Assembly (NCBI GenBank): GCA_016906335.1
Contig: JADEYG010000007.1
Location: 2,124,001 to 2,188,000 of the forward strand
Reading direction: 5' to 3'
Source of the DNA: Novakomyces olei
Taxonomy: Eukaryota > Ascomycota > Novakomycetes > Novakomycetales > Novakomycetaceae
Length of the DNA: 64,000 nucleotides
Shown here: in pieces, positions 58,120 to 64,000 of the stretch
Numbering within the stretch: the stretch's first letter is position 1
How the letters are laid out: each line of letters opens with the position of its first letter
Position numbers and translations under genes: made by a program
The notes under the pieces: model-generated
What the model was told of the DNA's origin: nothing
What the model saw: the letters and a program-made list of their open reading frames with translations, nothing else
Databases searched by the model: none

Positions 58120-59754
58120 CTACTCTTTTGTCGTTCCCGGTGCATTAAGCACGCTACTAAGCTCCTCGTTGCCTACGTCGTAGAGCAGCTTGATTGCCCA
58201 TATCAGGATACCCACACCAAATACGGTTGACTAAAAGTTAGAATAATTACTAAATAAATCGAAAAATAGTTAAATAGAAAATAATTAGACAGAAAATGAT
58301 TTACAGATAAATATACAAGGCCATTAAAAAGTTTACAATATAGCAAATGTAAACATGAATATAGGTTAGTAAAAGTGAGTAGCTTTACCCAAAGAAACAA
58401 TTGGAAAGGAACAGAGATATCCCGTTTCTGACAGGTTGCACCTGCCCAATAAGTGACTTTTCCCTTCGTATTTGTAGCGCTACACTGGCACACGTAGCAG
58501 CCTTCACGGCCGAGATAACGCCCACATGTTCCGTGGCCAGAGCACTGTTCCGTTGCCTGTTCACAGGCAGCCTGTGATTCGTAGCAGGAAGATGATTTTT
58601 GCAAAGAAACGCTTTGTCTCTCACTCAAAACATCTACAAAGGCAGAATTGATTGCTTCGCGTCGTGCCTTGAGAGAAACAGGGACAGGCGTAGGCGGTAG
58701 AAGAGCCAGCATAACTTCCTTGTCCACAGTTTCAAGTTCATGAGCAAGTACAGACAGGGCTCGGCAGGCCAGCTTATACTGGTCGCTATGGACTCCGTAC
58801 TTGTGGTATAAAGCCTGAGTGTGAGAAAAGTCTTTAAAATTTGATAAAAGTCGTTGATACAAACCGTTTAATCTCGACTTGAACAGAGCAAAAGAATATA
58901 AAATGAATAAACCAAAAAATGACAAGGATTATCATGATATAGTACATAAATCATAAACAAATCTGGGCAAACAGTGAAACAATCTTACCTCAATCCCCGC
59001 CAAATGAACATAGGCAAAATCTATAGGCACCAAGCGTAATGCCTCAATAAAAGACTGAAGGGCAAGTATCTCGGAAGCGAAAACCCTATCCTCCTTCCGG
59101 CGAAGATCAAGAGCAGAAGCAACATCCTTGCCGAAAATAGAACTGACTGCCTCGAGATCAGGTAAAGATGGGACGTCAAAATCGTGCTTCATTGGACGCG
59201 AAAAGGCTATCCATCCGCCTAGTGCATTGGCATACACAGTCTCCGTTTGGCCACCCTCGTGGAGAAGGAATGATCTCACCATCTCCAGGTAACTTTCTGC
59301 TGGTGGACTCGATGCTACTTTGAACAAGGGCATATGCGAGGTATGCTTTGAGTGCATTACGGCAATTGGATCTTGAATGCCTGCAATAGTCAATAATAAT
59401 TGTGGCCTCCGCCGGCCAAATAGGCGATCTAGCGATCCCACTCCAAGGCGGTCCATAACTCGGCCAACAGTGCCCTGTCGGCGATCAAGATAAAGCTGTT
59501 TAGTCGACCCCTGCAATTAGTAAAAATCAACATTATTCCCCGTACAATAAAGCTGCCTATGGCATGTTGGGCCTCAGAGGGCATAATTGCGGGTGCGTGG
59601 CCTCCGCTGGGAACGGCATTGTTTGCTTGGCCCATGATATAGACAAAAGCATGGTCGTTTAATACTATAATTAGCCACATATTTCAAGTGCATACCTACC
59701 CGCGCCAAAGGCCTGCGACACTGCCAGCACTGCCACCAACGCCGTCTTCCACAT
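58120..59754 (-). CDS. Vps3844-type ER/vesicular membrane protein
   Basis: Five exons (59700-59754, 59546-59664, 58989-59510, 58389-58814, 58120-58230) give 410 residues. The N-terminal MWKTALVAVLAVSQAFGAG is a signal peptide. The luminal part is followed by a cysteine-rich EGF-like module (CSGHGTCGRYLGREGCYVCQC) and the diagnostic WAGATCQKRDISVPF. One transmembrane segment (STVFGVGILIWAIKLLYDVG) and a short cytosolic end (NEELSSVLNAPGTTKE) complete a type I topology, matching the fungal Vps3844 C-terminal domain. Its role in vacuolar sorting is only inferred from the family name. The first intron, 35 nt, is the shortest in the window. Confidence 0.88.
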
Positions 59755-59868
59755 GCTTAGTATTTCATCAATGGCACACAGCCGGTCTTTTAATGGATAT
59801 TGTAATTATAATTTTACTGCATTTAATATATGTGTGTGCTTGAGTGAGCTCGATATTTTCCATTTGAA

Positions 59869-59890
59869 TTAGGGATGGGGTTAGGGTTTA
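59869..59890. promoter_or_regulatory. Telobox array between Vps3844-type gene and USB1
   Basis: TTAGGGATGGGGTTAGGGTTTA contains two TTAGGG hexamers in the 205-bp divergent gap, about 70 bp upstream of the USB1 AUG. This is the strongest telobox in the window. Confidence 0.6.
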
Positions 59891-59955
59891 GTTTTAAAAA
59901 GTATATTATATTGCCATTCCAAAACTACAATTATTGCTATCCAGCTTTCTTATAC

Positions 59956-59976
59956 ATGCATGAGCCGGCTCGGTGA
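59956..59976 (+). promoter_or_regulatory. Short uORF overlapping the USB1 start
   Basis: ATGCATGAGC contains two AUGs 4 nt apart. The first opens a six-codon frame ending in TGA at 59974-59976, overlapping the USB1 AUG at 59960. The same ATGCATG arrangement occurs at MCY1. Confidence 0.45.
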
Positions 59977-60953
59977 GGCGCTCGTGGATTATGGATCCGA
60001 TGAGAGCGAATTAGAATCTCCTGATGAAACGCTGCCTCTTCCACCAGCAGCGTTTAGCGACTTGTATCAGAGTATAGCAAACTTCTAATTGAAAAATATT
60101 AACGGTCAGTTTCACCGCGACGTTTAGATGATCCAAGTGCCCACGACGGACGTACGCGTAGTGTTCCACACACTCCGGGTCTATGGCCGAGTCATGTATA
60201 CATAGAGGGTATAAGCAATTTAATTTTTTCAATACCTCTCATCTGTCTCAATTTGCTAATATAAGTTTGGCCCAATGCCAAACTACGGCGGTCGCTTGAG
60301 CGACTTGTTGACGGCCTTGGCCCTGCTTGGCACTCTTTGCTCGTCAGTGAATTGGGTGTGCCAAGGCCGCTGCACGTTAGTTTGTCTGCTCCGTGTATGA
60401 TAAAAACGAGCGATAAAGCTTTATGGATATCAGGTCTAAAACAATTGGCATCTTTCCCTTCGTAAGACTTTTACAGTTCTCTTCGTGCATGTCTTATCTT
60501 GCAGGGGAAAGCTCTCGCTATTCGGGGTTTGCGTCATGCACAACAATGAACGTACCCGCGCTTTTGCCGCCGTTTCTGTCGTCGGCAAAGACTATGTAAG
60601 TTTACCTCGATCCCGTCAAATTACCATTTTACCATGTCTCTACGTTGTATTCCTCCTCTTGTCATCATTCAAACGGTCTAATTACAGCTCGATTCCTTAA
60701 CCAAACACGTCAACTCATTGGCGCAAAGCCTAGGGCAGCCCATAATGCCCAAGGTATGCTATTCTTTACTAGAATGGATTGCTAAATTAAAAAGGAGCAC
60801 GTATACCATATTTCATTTGCGTGGACAGCGTCAAGCATTACTGATTCTGCTCGCCTTCTTCCATCAAGCGATCTTGGCTTCGAAATTCCGGTTACTCTAG
60901 TGAAGTATCGACTAGGCAATGAAATTTCACAAATTGATTTAATTGCTTCTTGA
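59960..60953 (+). CDS. USB1: U6 snRNA phosphodiesterase Usb1
   Basis: 2H phosphodiesterase that trims and caps the U6 snRNA 3' end with a cyclic phosphate. Six exons: 59960-60071, 60110-60208, 60266-60461, 60505-60595, 60688-60753 and 60795-60953; 240 residues. The N-terminus [13 protein letters not shown] and [20 protein letters not shown] followed by SHVYI match the family. The two catalytic HxS motifs are HVSLS (exon 3) and HISFAW (exon 6), both intact. Exon 3 reads through [17 protein letters not shown] without a further intron, which gives the expected motif spacing. All phases sum correctly. Confidence 0.92.
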
Positions 60954-61249
60954 AAAGTTGGATTTGAGCTTACAAAGCAGCTCGGTAAAGGCCATATTGC
61001 ATGTAAATAATATACGGCGCACATGCAAATTACCGACCAATTTCACAAACTGATATGATATAGAAAATGCCATATATGTAGATTGATTGTCACATGTAAA
61101 TATATATTAACACCGTAATATTGCATGCTAAATTACTTGAATTATGAAATGCGTCAAGGCCTTTTGTCTAAATCTTCATAGTCTTGAAAGGGCGCCAGCT
61201 GAACTGACATCTAATTGACAATCCCTAATTGGCGCGGATACTGGCCAAT

Positions 61250-63033
61250 ATGGTCCTGTTCAGTTTAAGCGAAAGCTCTTCACGGGCGGAGTGCGTATCC
61301 GATGAGGCATTACAGCATCTACGGTAAGTAGATGGCAATAATTAGCGCTAAATATGTGTCAGGTCTTACAAGTACTCGGCAGTGGACAACTCATATGTCT
61401 CTCGTTATATATTGACACCATATTGGAATTGGTGCACCAGTCTGTTCCCAATGTGGATGGCGTAAGGATACGTTTTTCTCCAACGTTTTTGAAATTGACC
61501 TTGTTCAATGTACTGTCTTTAGTTAACTTCTTTTGTTTTGTATTCACGTGATCGATTAATTATTCGTTTTTGTTCCACTGTGCTAATCGCAAAGACCAAA
61601 CTTGATTACATTGAGCGGCCTAGGGTTTGTGCTGTTAAATATAGCCACTATACTAGTAGTGATCCCCGATCTGAAAAGCGAAACGTACCCGTTCGTTTAC
61701 GTCACATTTGGAGCAGGTCTGTTCCTTTATTCCACGTTTGACAATTGTGACGGCAAACAAGCCCGGCGCACGGGAAGCTCTTCGCCATTGGGCGAATTGT
61801 TTGACCATGGCATAGATGCACTGTAAGATTCAATTCCAATATCTGTTTTATTTAATTATGTCACTAATTAATTAATTCATTCATTCATTCTTTCATTCAT
61901 TCTTTTTGTTTTTTCTTAATTTCTAATTTTTTAATTAAATCAATCTTTAATTCTTTTTCTAAACTTTAGAAATTGCACCTTGGGAAGCCTTGTAGAGTGC
62001 GCTGCTATGGGCTTGGGCCCCACTAAAGTAGGTGCCTTTTGCACAATGATACCCACTCTTCCCATGTTCTTCAGCAGCTGGGAACAGTATCATACAGGTA
62101 CATTGTACCTGGGATACTTCAACGGTCCTACTGAAGGCTTGCTCATTGCAAGTTCAATCATGATACTCTCAGCTATTTATGGTAGGAGAATAATTACGAT
62201 TTTTGTATTTAAAATTCCTCTATTAACGAGCAACCAGGCCCGGGAATATGGCATGTTAGCGCTGGAGAATTGTTTGGGGTTCCCTCACTAGAATGGCTAC
62301 ATATGCAGACGCTCTTTGTCTCTGTATGCACGTGTGCGTTCATGTTTGTTCATCTGCCTGCATGGTAAGGATTGATACGATATAGAAAGCTTCTAATATG
62401 TAGTATTTGGAACGTTTACAAGGCACGTCGTAGCCGCAATGAACCATTTCTCCCAACGCTTCTACATTGGACGCCAATGTTAATGTGAGTTATAAATTAA
62501 GCTATTTATTTATTCATCTTGAGTTCAGGCTCAGTTGCACAGTGGAAAAGGCAATGAAAGTCTGTTTTTCTTGTTTTACTCAATAAATAAACTCTAACTC
62601 ATCAAGTTTCTCTGCTTCGACTATTCTATGGTTGAACGCGCCATACTCGGTGCTACTACGCGATAACCATTTGGTGTTGTTTGCTCTGACTACGGCGCTT
62701 GTGTTCGGCAGGATGACTACAAAGATAATCTTGGTAAAGTTATATTTTTACGATTTAGAGCGCATTGCTAATGACCAGGCCCACCTTACTCATCAGCCTT
62801 TTCCCATGTTTACAGTCCTTCTAGTGCCTTTGATGATGGGGGCTGTTGTAACAAACGCAATCTCATTTTTCCCCGATCTCCGCGGCTTTAAGCAATACGA
62901 GGCCACTTATTTGTGGGCATACTTTTTCTTTTCTCTTGCCATATATCTTCGCTGGGCTTTGGTGGTTATCAGCAGGATATGCAGCTTTCTCGGCATTCAA
63001 TGCCTCAAAATTACACCTAAAAAGATCGATTAG
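61250..63033 (+). CDS. EPT1: sn-1,2-diacylglycerol choline/ethanolaminephosphotransferase
   Basis: ER membrane CDP-alcohol phosphotransferase making phosphatidylcholine or phosphatidylethanolamine, the last step of the Kennedy pathway. Eight exons: 61250-61323, 61363-61461, 61595-61822, 61970-62181, 62238-62364, 62404-62484, 62607-62733 and 62779-63033; 400 residues. The catalytic CDP-alcohol signature is complete: DGKQARRTGSSSPLGELFDH followed by GID. YKYSAVDNSYVSRYILTPYW and APNLITLSGLGF match yeast Ept1/Cpt1. About eight transmembrane segments follow, ending LGIQCLKITPKK. Choline versus ethanolamine specificity cannot be read. It converges on RPP1. Confidence 0.95.
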
Positions 63034-63265
63034 ATGGAGTACAATGCAGTTTGAAGACAAGAATAGATATGCATACTTTGATATCAAAATATTGAATAGA
63101 AGGAACATAATTAATCAGATGTTGTAAGTTTACCATTTCCATTAATATAAACACAAAAGCAGCATTCATCTATATGTTTGACTAATATACAAATATAAAT
63201 GTATACTGATTGATATCCTTTAATTCTAAATACATGTAATCTCTCAGATTTTCCGCCTTTTCTGT
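63034..63265. other. Convergent 3' flanks of EPT1 and RPP1
   Basis: The 232 AT-rich bp contain no recognised element. Confidence 0.5.
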
Positions 63266-63862
63266 TCAAGCTTTCTTAAGCTTTTTAAGGCCTAACGTCT
63301 GTGTAGATGCGGGCCTTTTCGTCTGTTTCACTTTTTTCTGTACCTCCGGTGTAGAAATGACGCTCTCCTCTGGCGAATTATCAATAGGCAAGGTCGATTC
63401 AACGACGCGTAGAACAGACTTATGAGTTTTACTGCGAGTATAAGCTCGAAGGGTGGAAAGTCTAGGCGAATCTACTAGAGCAGCGCGAGCTCGATCTTGG
63501 CTCAAGCCACATACAGCAGCAGCAAGATTCATAATATCATAAGGAGCCCGGCATTCTAGGCTTCGTTGGGCTCCGCTAGAAATAATAATTCCACGGCCCC
63601 GGGCCGCGGCCACGAGAGCCTGTGTGTTGCTTATAACATGCCTCCGTAGTGAACTATCACGAACCATGGGCGAATAGCAAACTTCAAAGCAAATTCCGCG
63701 TGCAATTGCAGTCCCCACTATCGAATGTTTCAGTGTGAATGGAAGACGTGTAGTGAGATCCAAAGAGATTATATCACAATCTGCCTCATTGCAAGCCTGT
63801 AAAAAGAGCTTTTCCGTTGTGGGTCGTAAAGCTAGGATATCAAACTGTCTAGCCGCCGCAGC
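63266..63862 (-). CDS. RPP1: RNase P/MRP subunit Rpp1 (p30), main exon
   Basis: Protein subunit of nuclear RNase P and RNase MRP with a TIM-barrel-like PHP fold. The last exon is complete: it enters in phase 0 at 63862 after a CAATCAG acceptor with QFDILALRPTTEKLF, then EADCDIISLDLTTRLPF, ARGICFEVCYSPMVRD, RGRGIIISSGAQRSLECRAP and YDIMNLAAAV, all strongly conserved in Rpp1/Rpp30. A basic Lys/Thr/Pro-rich tail of about 70 residues ends KKLKKA. The upstream exon(s), encoding roughly the first 80 residues, must lie at 63863-64000 or beyond the window; I could not place them. Confidence 0.9.
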   Translation of the reverse strand, partial: AAAARQFDILALRPTTEKLFLQACNEADCDIISLDLTTRLPFTLKHSIVGTAIARGICFEVCYSPMVRDSSLRRHVISNTQALVAAARGRGIIISSGAQRSLECRAPYDIMNLAAAVCGLSQDRARAALVDSPRLSTLRAYTRSKTHKSVLRVVESTLPIDNSPEESVISTPEVQKKVKQTKRPASTQTLGLKKLKKA

Positions 63863-64000
63863 CTGATTGTGAGCACATGGAGTATAATAATGAAATTAAG
63901 TTGGTAGCGCAAGAAAGAGAGCCCTAAAAAATGAAAAGAAAAGGCAACAAGCTTAGACTTTAAATAAAGGTTCAAAATTGTTCTAATTTAAAAGCATCTT

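Noticed and set aside
60354-60441. An extra intron in USB1 exon 3 (donor GTGTATG or GTATGA)
   Set aside because: Reading through is open and gives the expected distance between the HxS motifs; the intron would delete family-conserved length.

Overview
The window is eukaryotic nuclear DNA, almost certainly from a fungus. Most genes are split by short GT-AG introns, commonly 35-55 nt, with CTAAC/CTAAT-like branch sites close to the 3' splice site. Several genes belong to families known mainly or only from fungi: DUF2406, DUF2417, a Vps3844-type membrane protein, a GUP1-type MBOAT protein, an Mcy1-type cysteine synthase and a cytosolic fumarate reductase fused to cytochrome b5. LIS1, a MYND-SET protein, GPALPP1 and PRCC are also present, which is compatible with a filamentous or early-diverging fungus rather than a budding yeast. 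The lineage itself is inference with low confidence. I saw no transposon, tRNA, rRNA or CRISPR array.

I support about 39 protein genes, and most multi-exon models were checked by hand for splice sites and reading-frame sums. Left third (1-24,900): CCT8, aspartyl-tRNA synthetase, fumarate reductase, an SLC18-like MFS carrier, a TDT/Mae1-like transporter, the PP2A methylesterase PPE1, an atypical SDR, a putative mitochondrial protein, mitoribosomal uL6m, threonine synthase, TFIIS, the TRAPP subunit Trs31, Beclin/Atg6 and a basic orphan protein. Middle (24,900-45,500): a repeat-rich, gene-poor stretch, then a DUF2406 protein, the CORVET subunit Vps8, GPALPP1, the eEF1A methyltransferase Efm4, pyrophosphatase Ipp1, mitoribosomal uL29m and mS35, Gup1, exosome subunit Rrp42 and LIS1/PAC1. 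Right third (45,500-64,000): a DHA1 drug:H+ antiporter, PC4/Sub1, a DUF2417 hydrolase-like protein, PRCC, a MYND-SET protein, Mcy1-like cysteine synthase, NDUFAF7-like methyltransferase, cyclophilin H, a Vps3844-type protein, USB1, choline/ethanolamine phosphotransferase and RNase P subunit Rpp1 (5' end uncertain at the window edge).

The layout is dominated by head-to-head gene pairs sharing intergenic regions of about 170-590 bp, and by tight tail-to-tail pairs. Four divergent promoters carry telomere-repeat-like boxes (AAACCCTAA / TTAGGGTTT), and a fifth box lies upstream of a lone gene. Microsatellites and minisatellites ((AAAT)n, (AAT)n, (AAAAT)n, a 9-bp TATTTACAG array and others) occupy intergenic DNA and introns. 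Functional themes are the mitochondrial translation and assembly set (uL6m, uL29m, mS35, NDUFAF7-like), endosome/autophagy (Vps8, Atg6), RNA processing (Usb1, Rpp1, Rrp42, PPIH, PRCC) and transcription (TFIIS, Sub1). No obviously new multi-gene system was found. The most interesting single observations are a cryptic non-AUG presequence-like extension on pyrophosphatase, two enzyme-fold proteins lacking catalytic residues, and the recurrent teloboxes.
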